NCBI RefSeq assembly: GCF_000364165.2
Contig: NZ_CP097810.1
Span: 930,001-994,000 of the forward strand
Length of the DNA stretch: 64,000 nucleotides
Reading direction: 5' to 3'
Origin: Clostridium sp. MD294
GTDB lineage: Bacteria; Bacillota; Clostridia; Lachnospirales; Anaerotignaceae
In this document: positions 24,470 through 37,973 of the stretch, in pieces
How the letters are laid out: each line of letters opens with the position of its first letter
How positions within the stretch are numbered: position 1 is the stretch's first letter
Translations under genes and position numbers: made by a program
The notes under the pieces: generated by a model
Seen by the model: the letters and a program-made list of their open reading frames with translations, nothing else
Told to the model about the DNA's origin: nothing
Databases searched by the model: none

Positions 24470-24500
24470 GGGAGGTTGGGCTGTTTTTAGCAAACCTCCC
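24470..24500 (-). promoter_or_regulatory. Leader hairpin upstream of the RNHCP gene
   Basis: GGGAGGTT (24470-24477) pairs with AACCTCCC (24493-24500), with an inner GCT/AGC pair in the loop. It lies 40 bases before the RNHCP start. One arm reads GGGAGGTT on the minus strand as well, so it contains an SD-like sequence held in the stem. Role is inference. Confidence 0.35.
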
Positions 24501-24645
24501 AATTTACTACAATAGCACAGTCCTTCTTACTTTTCATATAAATCCTCTCTTTCTATAAAACACCATAAATTTACAGAATATAATTTCTGTATGTTGATTA
24601 TAGCATAATACAATATATTTTTCTAGTGAAATGTTAAAAAAGAGG

Positions 24646-24674
24646 TTGACTTTAATAAAAGAGCGTGATAGAGT
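24646..24674 (+). promoter_or_regulatory. Probable promoter of the glycine T-box-glyS unit
   Basis: TTGACT (24646-24651) is followed after 17 bases by TAGAGT (24669-24674), 4 of 6 match to the -10 consensus. It lies just before the first paired region of the T-box leader. Confidence 0.5.
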
Positions 24675-24689
24675 ATATAAAAATAAAAA

Positions 24690-24892
24690 CTGTGTTGAAA
24701 AAGAGGAGTATCTATGTAATATTTTTCAGAGAGCATTGTGAAGTGGTGAAAGCAGTGTAATAGAGCATAGAGAATGGCACTTTGGAGCAGAAAGTGATAA
24801 AAGAGGGCTGAATTTTATTTAGCCAAAAAGGGTGGAACCGCGGAAGGAATACTTTCGTCCCTTACAGTATTGTAAGGGGCGGAAGTTTTTTT
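24690..24892 (+). ncRNA. Glycine T-box riboswitch
   Basis: The leader contains the T-box core AGGGTGGAACCGCGG at 24829-24843, which pairs with the uncharged tRNA end. The terminator stem CCCTTACA/TGTAAGGG (24859-24878) is followed by a T run at 24886-24892. The specifier loop has GAATGGCAC with codon GGC (Gly) at 24776-24778, in agreement with the downstream gene. Uncharged tRNA(Gly) would prevent termination and raise glycyl-tRNA synthetase. Confidence 0.95.
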
Positions 24893-24913
24893 ATTTAGAA
24901 AGGAGTTTTAAAA

Positions 24914-26299
24914 ATGGAAATTACAATGGAAAAAATCGTAGCATTGGCAAAAAATAGGGGATTTGTATATCCAGGTTCTGAAATTTATGGAGGTTTGGCA
25001 AATACATGGGATTATGGCCCTATAGGTGTGGAATTAAAAAATAATGTAAAAAAAGCATGGTGGCATAAGTTTATACAAGAGAGCCCTTATAATGTGGGAG
25101 TAGACTGTGCAATATTGATGAACCCACAAACATGGGTAGCTTCTGGACACGTAGGAGGATTTAGTGACCCTCTTATGGATTGTAAAGAATGTAAAGAAAG
25201 ATTTAGAGCAGATAAAATAATAGAAGAATATAGAAAAGAAAAAGGTATGGAAGAAGTAAGTATTGATGCTTGGAGCAATGAACAAATGAAAAAGTTCATA
25301 GAAGAAGAAAAAATTGCTTGTCCAAGCTGTGGAGCACATAATTTTACAGATATTAGACAGTTTAATTTAATGTTTAAAACATTTCAAGGTGTTACAGAAG
25401 ATGCAAAAAATACAGTATATTTAAGGCCAGAAACAGCACAAGGAATATTTGTTAATTTTAAAAATGTGCAAAGAACAACAAGAAAAAAAATACCATTTGG
25501 TATTGGACAAGTGGGTAAATCATTTAGAAATGAAATTACACCTGGTAATTTTACATTTAGAACAAGAGAATTTGAACAAATGGAATTAGAGTTTTTCTGT
25601 AAACCTGGTACAGATTTAGAATGGTTTGAATATTGGAGAAAATATTGTAAAGATTGGTTGTTGCACTTAAATATAAAAGAAGAAAATATTCGTTTGAGAG
25701 ACCATGAAAAAGAAGAACTTTCTCACTATAGTAATGCAACAACAGATATTGAATTTTTGTTCCCATTTGGTTGGGGAGAACTTTGGGGGATTGCAGATAG
25801 AACTGATTTCGACTTAACTTGTCATCAAAATGTATCTGGACAAGATATGACTTATTTTGACCAAGAAGAAGATAAAAAATATATACCATATTGTATTGAG
25901 CCATCATTAGGTGCAGATAGAATGACATTAGCATTTTTGTGTAATGCGTATGATGAAGAAACACTGGAAGATGGAGATACTAGAACAGTGCTTCATTTTC
26001 ACCCAGCAATCGCACCAATTAAAGCAGCAGTGTTGCCTCTTTCTAAAAAGCTGTCTGATAAAGCAGAAGAAGTATATCAAATGCTCATAAAAGAATTTCA
26101 TTGTGAATATGATGATGCAGGAAGTATAGGTAAAAGATATAGAAGACAAGATGAAATCGGAACACCTTTCTGTATTACATTTGATTTTGACTCTTTGGAA
26201 GATAAAGCAGTAACAATAAGAGATAGAGATACTATGAAACAAGAAAGAGTAGCGATTGACCAGTTGGTAGCATATTTAAAACAAAAAATGGAATTTTAA
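24914..26299 (+). CDS. glyS: Glycine-tRNA ligase, single-chain type
   Basis: The 461-residue class II synthetase charges tRNA(Gly) as a homodimer. It has N-terminal [20 protein letters not shown], motif 2 [19 protein letters not shown], motif 3 [14 protein letters not shown] and a C-terminal anticodon-binding domain ([11 protein letters not shown]). A zinc-binding-like [16 protein letters not shown] pair lies near residues 94-141. It is the alpha2 form, not the glyQ/glyS heterotetramer. SD AAAGGAG. Confidence 0.97.
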   Translation: MEITMEKIVALAKNRGFVYPGSEIYGGLANTWDYGPIGVELKNNVKKAWWHKFIQESPYNVGVDCAILMNPQTWVASGHVGGFSDPLMDCKECKERFRADKIIEEYRKEKGMEEVSIDAWSNEQMKKFIEEEKIACPSCGAHNFTDIRQFNLMFKTFQGVTEDAKNTVYLRPETAQGIFVNFKNVQRTTRKKIPFGIGQVGKSFRNEITPGNFTFRTREFEQMELEFFCKPGTDLEWFEYWRKYCKDWLLHLNIKEENIRLRDHEKEELSHYSNATTDIEFLFPFGWGELWGIADRTDFDLTCHQNVSGQDMTYFDQEEDKKYIPYCIEPSLGADRMTLAFLCNAYDEETLEDGDTRTVLHFHPAIAPIKAAVLPLSKKLSDKAEEVYQMLIKEFHCEYDDAGSIGKRYRRQDEIGTPFCITFDFDSLEDKAVTIRDRDTMKQERVAIDQLVAYLKQKMEF

Positions 26300-26495
26300 A
26301 TAAAAAAATTTTGACATAACTTTATAAAATAGAAAGCAAAAATTTAAGCTACTTTGTGAATGATAAAAATTTTGAATGACTTTTCATTGTAAATATTAAT
26401 AAAAGCAAATAACAACGATGTAATGTATCTATAATAAAACAATAAAATTTTAAATTTATTTTTGAAATATAGTATGTAAAATTTGAAATAACTTG

Positions 26496-26524
26496 TTGTA
26501 CTTTTTACTAAAAAGTGGTATATT
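26496..26524 (+). promoter_or_regulatory. Probable ppdK promoter
   Basis: TTGTAC (26496-26501) and TATATT (26519-26524) with 17-base spacing, about 96 bases before the start codon. The intergenic stretch 26300-26495 otherwise shows nothing notable. Confidence 0.55.
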
Positions 26525-26619
26525 AATAAAGATAGAGTAAAAAAAAACTTTATTAAAAATCAATATTTTGGCTCACTTATTGATGAATGATTGAATTATT
26601 GTTAGGAGGTATTTTTAAC

Positions 26620-29250
26620 ATGGGCAAGAAATATGTGTATATGTTTAGCGAAGGAAACGCTTCCATGAGAAATCTGTTAGGCGGTAAAGGTGCAAACTTA
26701 GCAGAAATGACAAATTTAGGATTGCCAGTTCCACAAGGTTTTACAATTACAACAGAAGCTTGTACAGAATATAATGAAGGTGGAAAGAAATTTACACCTG
26801 AAATGATAGAGCAAATTGAAGAAGCTCTGAAAAAATTGGAAGAAATTGCAGGAAAGAAATTAGGCGACCCTGAAGACCCATTGTTAGTATCTGTACGTTC
26901 TGGTGCTAGAGCTTCTATGCCTGGTATGATGGACACTGTTTTGAACTTAGGTTTGAATGACGTTTCTGTAAAAGCACTTGCAAAGAAAACAAACAATGAA
27001 AGATTTGCATATGACTCTTACAGAAGATTTATTATGATGTTTGCAGATGTTGTTATAGGCGTATCTAAATCTAAATTTGAGAGATTGTTAGATGAGTATA
27101 AAGAAAAAGTTGGTGCAAAATATGACACTGACTTGTCAGCAGAAGATTTAAAAGAAGTTGCAGAAAAATTCAAACAACTTTATAAAGAAGACCAAGGAAA
27201 AGATTTCCCACAAGACCCTAAAGAACAAATGTTGGAAGCTGCAAAAGCTGTATTCCGTTCATGGGACAACCCTAGAGCATTTGTATATAGAAGAATGAAT
27301 GATATTCCATATAGCTGGGGTACTGCAGTAAATGTGCAGATGATGGTATTTGGTAATAAAGGAGATACATCTGGAACAGGTGTTGCATTTACAAGAAATG
27401 CTGCAACTGGTGAAAAAGCAATGCTTGGTGAATACCTTGTAAATGCACAAGGCGAAGACGTTGTTGCTGGTGTTCGTACACCAAAACCAATTGCACAGTT
27501 GGCACAAGATATGCCTGATGTATACAGTCAATTTATGGAACTTGCAAATAAATTGGAAAACCATTATAAAGATATGCAAGATATGGAATTTACAGTTGAA
27601 GAAGGAAAATTGTATTTCTTGCAAACAAGAAATGGTAAAAGAACTGCAAATGCAGCATTAAAAATCGCTGTTGATTTAGTAAATGAAGGTCTTATTACAA
27701 CAGACGAAGCATTAATGAAAGTTGAGCCAAAACAACTTGACCAAATTTTGCACCCTGCTTTTGACCAAAAAGCATTAAAAGCAGCGAAAGCAATTGGTAA
27801 AGGTTTGCCAGCATCTCCTGGTGCAGCAGCTGGTAAAGTATATTTTACAGCAGAAGATGCAAAAACACATGCTGAAACAGGTGAAAGAGTAATATTAGTA
27901 CGTTTAGAAACATCTCCAGAAGATATTGAAGGTATGGTTGCAGCACAAGGTATATTAACAGTACGTGGTGGTATGACATCTCATGCAGCTGTTGTAGCAC
28001 GTGGTATGGGTACTTGCTGTGTATCTGGTTGTGAAGAAATCCGTATGAATGAAGAAGAAAAAACATTTACATTAGGCGGAGCAACAATTAAAGAAGGCGA
28101 CTATATTTCATTAGATGGTTCTACAGGTAATATTTATAATGAAGATATTGCAACAGTAGACCCTGAAATTTCTGGCGACTTTGCTACATTTATGAAATGG
28201 GCAGATGAAAAGAGAAGCTTGAAAGTAAGAACAAATGCAGATACACCAAAAGATGCACAGGTTGCTATTGATTTTGGTGCAGAAGGTATTGGTTTGACAA
28301 GAACAGAGCATATGTTCTTTGAAGGCGAAAGAATTATGAAATTCAGAAAAATGATACTTTCTGATAGTGTAGAAGAAAGAGTAAAAGCACTTTCTGGTAT
28401 TGAACCATTCCAGAAAGATGACTTTAAAGGCATTTATGAAGCTATGGGAGAAAGACCGGTTACAATTCGTCTTCTTGACCCACCTTTGCATGAATTTATG
28501 CCAAACACAGATGAAGAATTTGAAATATTGGCAAAAGAAACAGGTAAAACAGTAGAAGAATTGAAAATTAAAGCAAGAGGTCTTCATGAATTGAACCCTA
28601 TGATGGGACATCGTGGCTGTCGTCTTGCAGTAAGTTACCCTGAAATAGCAGAAATGCAAACAAGAGCAATTATTGAAGCTGCTATTGAAGTTTCTACAGA
28701 AAAAGGTATTGAAATTGTACCTGAAATTATGATACCTTTGATTGGTGAAATTAAAGAATTAAAATATGTAAAAGAAGTTGTTGTAAAAACAGCAAACAAA
28801 GTTATGGAAGAAAAAGGAAAAACTCTCAAATACCTTGTTGGTACAATGATTGAAATTCCTCGTGCTGCTTTAACAGCTGACCAAATTGCAACAGAAGCAG
28901 AATTCTTCTCATTTGGTACAAATGACTTGACACAGATGACATATGGTTTATCTCGTGACGATGCTGGTAAAATTTTGGCAGATTACATTGATAAAAACAT
29001 TTATGAATGTGACCCAACTGCAAGATTGGACAGAACAGGTGTTGGCTTGTTAATGCAAATGGCAGTAGACAAAGCAAAACCAGTACGCCCTGACATTCAT
29101 TTAGGTATTTGTGGTGAACATGGTGGCGACCCATCTTCTGTTGAGTTCTGCCATATGATTGGATTAGATTATGTTTCCTGCTCACCATTCCGTGTACCTA
29201 TTGCAAGATTGGCAGCAGCACAAGCAGAAATTAGCTTCCCAAGAAAGTAA
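26620..29250 (+). CDS. ppdK: Pyruvate, phosphate dikinase
   Basis: The 876-residue enzyme interconverts pyruvate, ATP and phosphate with PEP, AMP and PPi, in anaerobes often for PPi-linked glycolysis. It has an N-terminal ATP-grasp domain, the swivelling phosphohistidine domain with GGMTSHAAVVARGMG (phosphorylated His455) and the PEP barrel ending with CGEHGGDPSS (Cys831). These positions equal those known for the Clostridium symbiosum enzyme. ATG 26620 is chosen by SD AGGAGGT at 26604; the upstream in-frame ATG precedes it. Confidence 0.97.
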   Translation: MGKKYVYMFSEGNASMRNLLGGKGANLAEMTNLGLPVPQGFTITTEACTEYNEGGKKFTPEMIEQIEEALKKLEEIAGKKLGDPEDPLLVSVRSGARASMPGMMDTVLNLGLNDVSVKALAKKTNNERFAYDSYRRFIMMFADVVIGVSKSKFERLLDEYKEKVGAKYDTDLSAEDLKEVAEKFKQLYKEDQGKDFPQDPKEQMLEAAKAVFRSWDNPRAFVYRRMNDIPYSWGTAVNVQMMVFGNKGDTSGTGVAFTRNAATGEKAMLGEYLVNAQGEDVVAGVRTPKPIAQLAQDMPDVYSQFMELANKLENHYKDMQDMEFTVEEGKLYFLQTRNGKRTANAALKIAVDLVNEGLITTDEALMKVEPKQLDQILHPAFDQKALKAAKAIGKGLPASPGAAAGKVYFTAEDAKTHAETGERVILVRLETSPEDIEGMVAAQGILTVRGGMTSHAAVVARGMGTCCVSGCEEIRMNEEEKTFTLGGATIKEGDYISLDGSTGNIYNEDIATVDPEISGDFATFMKWADEKRSLKVRTNADTPKDAQVAIDFGAEGIGLTRTEHMFFEGERIMKFRKMILSDSVEERVKALSGIEPFQKDDFKGIYEAMGERPVTIRLLDPPLHEFMPNTDEEFEILAKETGKTVEELKIKARGLHELNPMMGHRGCRLAVSYPEIAEMQTRAIIEAAIEVSTEKGIEIVPEIMIPLIGEIKELKYVKEVVVKTANKVMEEKGKTLKYLVGTMIEIPRAALTADQIATEAEFFSFGTNDLTQMTYGLSRDDAGKILADYIDKNIYECDPTARLDRTGVGLLMQMAVDKAKPVRPDIHLGICGEHGGDPSSVEFCHMIGLDYVSCSPFRVPIARLAAAQAEISFPRK

Positions 29251-29292
29251 TTAATTTTGATTTAATATAGTATGTTGTAAAAGTGTAGAATA

Positions 29293-29327
29293 AAAACCTC
29301 CTGTAATGAAAATTATAGGAGGTTTTA
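29293..29327 (+). terminator. ppdK terminator
   Basis: AAAACCTCCT (29293-29302) pairs with AGGAGGTTTT (29317-29326), followed by ATT. It lies about 40 bases past the stop. Confidence 0.85.
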
Positions 29328-29432
29328 TTATTTGATAGACAAAATAGTAATAAAATGGTATATTATTAAAGTAGTAGAAATGTTTTGTTATATTTTTTAA
29401 ATAATGTAAAATAATTATGAAAGGGGATTTTT

Positions 29433-30269
29433 ATGAAAAAAGTATTTTATACGATTGCTTTATCAATAGTGCTATGTTTGTGTAAATTTAGTTTTGTATT
29501 TGTTTATGCTAATGATAGTCAAAGAGGTGAGTCAAAAGTGGCTTTGGGAGCATTTTTACCAGAAATTCCTATTCAATATTATGGGGGAGAGTATTATGAT
29601 GAAAAATACATTTGTCATAAAAAAATTGTAGATGTGACACCAGAAGGAAAGGAATGGCTGTTGTCATTGCAAGAATATAATACAAAAATGTCTGCTGTAA
29701 GTGAATTGAATGCTGAAATAGTATTTGAAGGTGGGGCAGTTTATAGTTACGAACAATTAGAAAAGGCACAGAATTCTGTAATGCACTTTGGGAAAGATGA
29801 AAATAGACGTATAGTTGATATAGAAATTGAATTTGATGAAAAGCCAATACTGATTGATTGTAAAATTGATGCTCGTCAAAATTGTATTGTAATAGTAGCT
29901 AAAGAATGGAATGAAACAGCAAAGAAAAAAATATCAGAACTTTTGGATATTAAAATAGAACATATTATATTTGAAACTGCAAATTATACAAAACAAGAAT
30001 TGAGAGAAGCGATAGACAAAATTTATGCTAAACGTAAGGAATTAAATGTGTCAAGAGTAGATGTACTAGGAAATGAATATAGTATTTTTGTAGTAGCTGA
30101 AGAATGGAATACCGAATTGAAGAAAAAGGTAATAGAAATTTCAGGGTTAAAAGAGGAAAATATTATGTTTTTAGTTTATAGAAATGGTGTATATACTTCA
30201 GATGTAGAATGTGATAAAAAGGAGGATTATTTGATAAATAAGATAAAAGAAGCATTTAAAATGCAATAA
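29433..30269 (+). CDS. Secreted hypothetical protein with internal repeat
   Basis: The 278-residue protein has a signal peptide with likely cleavage after VYA (residues about 25-27). The mature part contains two copies of a roughly 32-residue alpha/beta unit: CIVIVAKEWNETAKKKISELL near residue 153 and SIFVVAEEWNTELKKKVIEIS near residue 216, each followed by an acidic IEHIIFE or EENIMFL strand. I do not recognise a family. SD AAAGGGGA. It is a single gene between ppdK and the rRNA operon. Confidence 0.75.
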   Translation: MKKVFYTIALSIVLCLCKFSFVFVYANDSQRGESKVALGAFLPEIPIQYYGGEYYDEKYICHKKIVDVTPEGKEWLLSLQEYNTKMSAVSELNAEIVFEGGAVYSYEQLEKAQNSVMHFGKDENRRIVDIEIEFDEKPILIDCKIDARQNCIVIVAKEWNETAKKKISELLDIKIEHIIFETANYTKQELREAIDKIYAKRKELNVSRVDVLGNEYSIFVVAEEWNTELKKKVIEISGLKEENIMFLVYRNGVYTSDVECDKKEDYLINKIKEAFKMQ

Positions 30270-30303
30270 TTTTTAAATAATGTAAAAAAAGTGAAAAAAG
30301 GTG

Positions 30304-30331
30304 TTGACAAGCTATAAAAAAAGTGTATAAT
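30304..30331 (+). promoter_or_regulatory. rRNA operon promoter P1
   Basis: TTGACA (30304-30309) and TATAAT (30326-30331), 16-base spacing; perfect hexamers. Confidence 0.88.
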
Positions 30332-30400
30332 ATCTAAATGTAGCCAGCAAGAACAACAAAGATAAACAAAAAATAAATTTTAAAAAAATTAAAAAAACAC

Positions 30401-30429
30401 TTGACAATGTAAAAACTTGCTGATATAAT
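30401..30429 (+). promoter_or_regulatory. rRNA operon promoter P2
   Basis: TTGACA (30401-30406) and TATAAT (30424-30429), 17-base spacing; perfect hexamers, 97 bases downstream of P1. Tandem promoters are usual for rRNA operons. Confidence 0.9.
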
Positions 30430-30463
30430 ATCTGATGTTGATTTCGAAAGAAGTCGAAAAATT

Positions 30464-30487
30464 GGTCCTTGAAAACTGAACAGTTAA
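30464..30487 (+). other. 5' strand of the 16S processing stem
   Basis: The segment around CCTTGAAAACTGAACAGTTAA is complementary to 32134-32158 after 16S with one mismatch over about 23 bases. Pairing loops out the 16S sequence and makes the RNase III substrate. Confidence 0.8.
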
Positions 30488-30583
30488 GAAATAAACACAA
30501 CCCAAGTCTATTCAAAGTTTTTGTAGATTTTTAGTTAAAAAAATCTAATGTAAAAAGTCAGAGTAATCTGAGTAAAAGGATTT

Positions 30584-32113
<1,530 letters not shown>

Positions 32114-32133
32114 AGACAAAGTTGTGAAATAGA

Positions 32134-32158
32134 TTAACTGTTCAGTTTTGAAGGACTG
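32134..32158 (+). other. 3' strand of the 16S processing stem
   Basis: TTAACTGTTCAGTTTT plus GAAGGACTG pairs with 30464-30487 upstream of 16S. See that entry. Confidence 0.8.
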
Positions 32159-32187
32159 ATAAAAGTTCTAAATAAAAAAATGGAAAT

Positions 32188-32306
32188 TTCTGGTGATGAT
32201 GCGTTTATGGGAAACACCCGTACCCATTCCGAACACGACGGTTAAGACGTAAACGGTTGATGATACTTGGTGGGGGACCGCCTGGGAAAGTAGATGATTG
32301 CCAGAA
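32188..32306 (+). rRNA. rrf: 5S ribosomal RNA, located between 16S and 23S
   Basis: The 119-base sequence has ends TTCTGG / CCAGAA that pair, the conserved ACACCCGTACCCATTCCGAAC loop-B/C region and the GGGGGACCGCCTGGGAAAGTAG 3' half. It precedes tRNA-Ile in the 16S-23S spacer. No second 5S follows the 23S, so the order 16S-5S-tRNAs-23S is genuine in this operon. Confidence 0.95.
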
Positions 32307-32311
32307 TTTAT

Positions 32312-32385
32312 GGGCTCATAGCTCAGCCGGTTAGAGCGCGCGCCTGATAAGCGCGAGGTCGGTGGTTCGAGTCCACTTGAGCCCA
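32312..32385 (+). tRNA. tRNA-Ile (GAT)
   Basis: 74 bases. Acceptor GGGCTCA pairs with TGAGCCC, anticodon loop CTGATAA with GAT, T-loop GGTTCGAGTCC. CCA end not encoded. Spacer tRNA of the rRNA operon. Confidence 0.97.
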
Positions 32386-32425
32386 TTTTTTAATGTAAAA
32401 ATAAAAAAACAATATAGAAATAAAT

Positions 32426-32498
32426 GGGGGTTTAGCTCAGTTGGGAGAGCACCTGCCTTGCAAGCAGGGGGTCGCGAGTTCGAATCTCGCAATCTCCA
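32426..32498 (+). tRNA. tRNA-Ala (TGC)
   Basis: 73 bases. Anticodon loop CTTGCAA with TGC. Acceptor GGGGGTT pairs with AATCTCC using two G-U pairs, including the G3-U70 identity pair of tRNA-Ala. CCA not encoded. Confidence 0.97.
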
Positions 32499-32524
32499 GT
32501 AACAGACGAAAAGAAGTCTGTATG

Positions 32525-32546
32525 CACCTTGAAAACTGAATACAAG
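32525..32546 (+). other. 5' strand of the 23S processing stem
   Basis: CACCTTGAAAACTGAATACA plus AG pairs with 35560-35581 after 23S, with a few mismatches or G-U pairs. Its core TTGAAAACTGAA also occurs in the 16S leader stem. Confidence 0.75.
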
Positions 32547-32634
32547 AAAAAAGAGTCAAAAATCGAGCAATAATAAATTTTTGAAACAAACTTCTATAAA
32601 TAAAGTAAAAAAGTAGTAACGCTACTACATTTAA

Positions 32635-35534
<2,900 letters not shown>

Positions 35535-35559
35535 GTAAAAAAAAGATTTTTGATGATAG

Positions 35560-35581
35560 CTTGTATTCAGCTTTGAGGGTG
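35560..35581 (+). other. 3' strand of the 23S processing stem
   Basis: CTTGTATTCAG plus CTTTGAGGGTG pairs with 32525-32546 upstream of 23S. Confidence 0.75.
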
Positions 35582-35619
35582 TATTTTGCTAAATGGGGAC
35601 ATACTCAATTTTAAGTTAA

Positions 35620-35694
35620 TCCTCGATAGCTCAGCGGTAGAGCATCCGGCTGTTAACCGGAGGGTCGTAGGTTCGAATCCTACTCGGGGAGCCA
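35620..35694 (+). tRNA. tRNA-Asn (GTT)
   Basis: 75 bases including an encoded CCA. Acceptor TCCTCGA pairs with TCGGGGA, anticodon loop CTGTTAA with GTT. First of four tRNAs cotranscribed after 23S. Confidence 0.97.
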
Positions 35695-35715
35695 ATTTTA
35701 TCACTACCGTAGCAA

Positions 35716-35788
35716 AGGGGTATAGTTCAGTTGGTAGAACGTTGGTCTCCAAAACCAAATGTCGAGGGTTCGAGTCCTTCTGCCCCTG
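35716..35788 (+). tRNA. tRNA-Trp (CCA)
   Basis: 73 bases. Acceptor AGGGGTA pairs with TGCCCCT, anticodon loop CTCCAAA with CCA. 3' CCA not encoded. It is the ligand sensed by the Trp T-box at 52522-52790. Confidence 0.97.
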
Positions 35789-35806
35789 TTAATTTTAATT
35801 TCATAT

Positions 35807-35880
<74 letters not shown>

Positions 35881-35887
35881 TTATTAT

Positions 35888-35960
35888 GGGAGTTTAGCTC
35901 AGCTGGGAGAGCATCTGCCTTACAAGCAGAGGGTCACAGGTTCGAGCCCTGTAACTCCCA
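35888..35960 (+). tRNA. tRNA-Val (TAC)
   Basis: 73 bases. Acceptor GGGAGTT pairs with AACTCCC, anticodon loop CTTACAA with TAC. A T run follows directly, without a separate hairpin. Confidence 0.97.
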
Positions 35961-35998
35961 TTTTTTTATTGAAAAATAAATTTATAGGAGGCATAGAA

Positions 35999-36397
35999 AT
36001 GTGGCTTGGTATGTTTTCTATAGGCTTTGGTATATTTTCTATTATGTTTACTATTGTATTTATTATGATAATTGTTTCTTTTGTAGTAATGATAATAAAA
36101 AGTGTTGGCACATGGAATAAAAATAACCATTCTCCACAGATTGATGTTTCTGCAGAAGTAGTATCAAAAAGAATAAATGTAGCACGCCATAATCATGTAA
36201 ATGCAGGAGATGTAACAGGAGGGCATGGTTATCATACTACGTCAAACACATTATATTATGTTACATTTGAATTTGCTAGTGGTGATAGAATGGAATTTCA
36301 TGTAAATGGGACAGAATATGGTTTATTAAAAGAAGGAGATATAGGTAATTTGTGCTTCCAAGGAACAAGATATTTGTCTTTTGAACGAAATAAATAA
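35999..36397 (+). CDS. DUF2500 domain membrane protein
   Basis: The 132-residue protein begins at ATG 35999 with SD ATAGGAGG. Residues 5-38 form a long hydrophobic anchor. The remainder, AEVVSKRINVARHN, then YYVTFEFASGDRMEFHVNGTEYGLLKEGDIGNL, matches DUF2500 (PF10694), a small beta-sheet domain of unknown function. The open frame continuing upstream runs through tRNA genes and is not coding. Confidence 0.8.
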   Translation: MWLGMFSIGFGIFSIMFTIVFIMIIVSFVVMIIKSVGTWNKNNHSPQIDVSAEVVSKRINVARHNHVNAGDVTGGHGYHTTSNTLYYVTFEFASGDRMEFHVNGTEYGLLKEGDIGNLCFQGTRYLSFERNK

Positions 36398-36414
36398 AAA
36401 GGAATTTAAAAATA

Positions 36415-36960
36415 ATGAAACAAAGTTTAAATTTGTTAAAAAGAGTAGTATCAAATTATAATGAATTTTGTCACTTTGCAGAGCGGCTAGAATGGATAGA
36501 TATAAAAGAAGAACATGAAAATTGGTTTAGAACTTATCCTTTAGGGATTTTTATAGATACTTTTGAATTTCCAAAGGGGTATTTAAAAAATAATATTGTA
36601 TCTGCATATGTTAGAGCGATTTTTTCTAGTATAGCATTTTTTGAAGAATGGGATAAAAATTTTTGGAATATACCACAATTAGAAAGAAAAGAAATTTTGA
36701 CAAAAGGACAAGCACTTTATTTACCTTATGCAGTTGTGAAAGAGCTACGATTTATAAAACGAGATTGGAAATATATTGTAAAAGAAATAGAGTATTTTTC
36801 CTCTCGAAATAAAATTTCAGCTTTAAAACAAAAAAAATATATTGATAAATTTGAAAATGCAAAAGCAATTGAAATCGGTGGAAGTTATTCAGATGATTTT
36901 ATTTATATGGCAATAAAAAAGAATTTGATGTTGATTGTTTCCTGTGGAGTTTGGGATTAA
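36415..36960 (+). CDS. Hypothetical 181-residue protein
   Basis: Soluble protein, mostly helical, rich in aromatic residues (HENWFRTYPLGIFIDTFEFP; FEEWDKNFWNIPQLERKEIL). It ends SYSDDFIYMAIKKNLMLIVSCGVWD. SD AAAGGA is about 12 bases before ATG 36415, 17 bases after the DUF2500 gene. I do not recognise the family. Confidence 0.6.
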   Translation: MKQSLNLLKRVVSNYNEFCHFAERLEWIDIKEEHENWFRTYPLGIFIDTFEFPKGYLKNNIVSAYVRAIFSSIAFFEEWDKNFWNIPQLERKEILTKGQALYLPYAVVKELRFIKRDWKYIVKEIEYFSSRNKISALKQKKYIDKFENAKAIEIGGSYSDDFIYMAIKKNLMLIVSCGVWD

Positions 36961-37225
36961 AAATAAATAGCAAGAAATAATATTGTAATAAGTCATATCT
37001 TTGTTAATAAAGTATATGATTTTTTTTATTTAATGCAAATAGTAGAAAGTGAATTAACAATATTGTATTAGTATTGTTTGATTTTATGTTAGAATGAAAT
37101 ATGTTTTAGTAAAATCATTGTGAATAAGTGTGTAAAGTAAACATAAAAAAGTATTTTATTTTCATAAAATGGATAATAAATAGGTATAGTAAAAAGTTTT
37201 AACAATTTCTTCACAGCAAATTCTA
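36961..37225. other. AT-rich intergenic stretch, nothing recognisable
   Basis: No gene, strong hairpin or RNA motif is visible here. The promoter and operator of the TetR gene begin at 37226. Confidence 0.5.
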
Positions 37226-37280
37226 TTGTATTTTATAAATTTTTTATTATAATGGTATCTGAAAACCGACTGCTCGGTTT
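37226..37280 (+). promoter_or_regulatory. Promoter and TetR-type operator
   Basis: TTGTAT (37226-37231) and TATAAT (37248-37253), 16-base spacing, are followed at about +4 by the palindrome AAACCGA-CTGC-TCGGTTT (37263-37280). Its placement over the transcription start and next to a TetR gene suggests autorepression. Confidence 0.7.
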
Positions 37281-37322
37281 GTTATGATATGTCTGAAAAG
37301 GAGAGGAGAGAACTCTGTTATA

Positions 37323-37973
37323 ATGAAAAAAAATATAATTAAAATAGCATTTCAGGTATTTTTAAAAAATGGATTTGCAGGTGTTTCTACAAATGAAATT
37401 ATAAGAAAAGCAAATATAACAAAAGGCTGTTTTTACCATTATTTTAAAAATAAAGATGACTTGATATATAATGTGATAGTGACATATTTATATCCTTATT
37501 TAGAAAGTTCAACTCAGACATTAGAAAAAATGATACTAGAAAATAAAGAATTTAATATAGCACAAAATATATATGATTGGTATACATTTATGCCAAAACT
37601 AATATTTGGAATAGAAGAGAATGTCAGTTTTAGAGAAATACAGTTTTTAATATATGAAGGAATGAAAAAATATTTGTATTTGTCAAAAAAAAGTTGCGAG
37701 TGTAATCAGAAACAGCATTTTTTACTAAAAGGACTTTTAGAGAAAGGAAAAAAAGATGGTATTATTGCAGCAGAAATTGATACTGATGTTTATGCAACAA
37801 CTATGATTGCATTAAAATATGGTATGGTTGCTTTACATATATTAGACAATAATATTGATACAGAAGAAAAGTGGGAAAATACATTTAGGGTAATATGGTC
37901 AGAAATAGAGGCTATATCCCAAACAGAAAATAGTGATAAAGGAGGATATTTCTATGCAGAAGCAGTGTTGTAA
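37323..37973 (+). CDS. TetR/AcrR family transcriptional regulator
   Basis: The 216-residue repressor has an N-terminal helix-turn-helix: [47 protein letters not shown] (residues 5-50 shown in parts). The C-terminal ligand domain is variable. ATG 37323 follows GGAGAGGAGAG. Its end overlaps the next gene by 20 bases, so the regulator and the activase-like protein form an operon under the palindromic operator. Confidence 0.9.
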   Translation: MKKNIIKIAFQVFLKNGFAGVSTNEIIRKANITKGCFYHYFKNKDDLIYNVIVTYLYPYLESSTQTLEKMILENKEFNIAQNIYDWYTFMPKLIFGIEENVSFREIQFLIYEGMKKYLYLSKKSCECNQKQHFLLKGLLEKGKKDGIIAAEIDTDVYATTMIALKYGMVALHILDNNIDTEEKWENTFRVIWSEIEAISQTENSDKGGYFYAEAVL

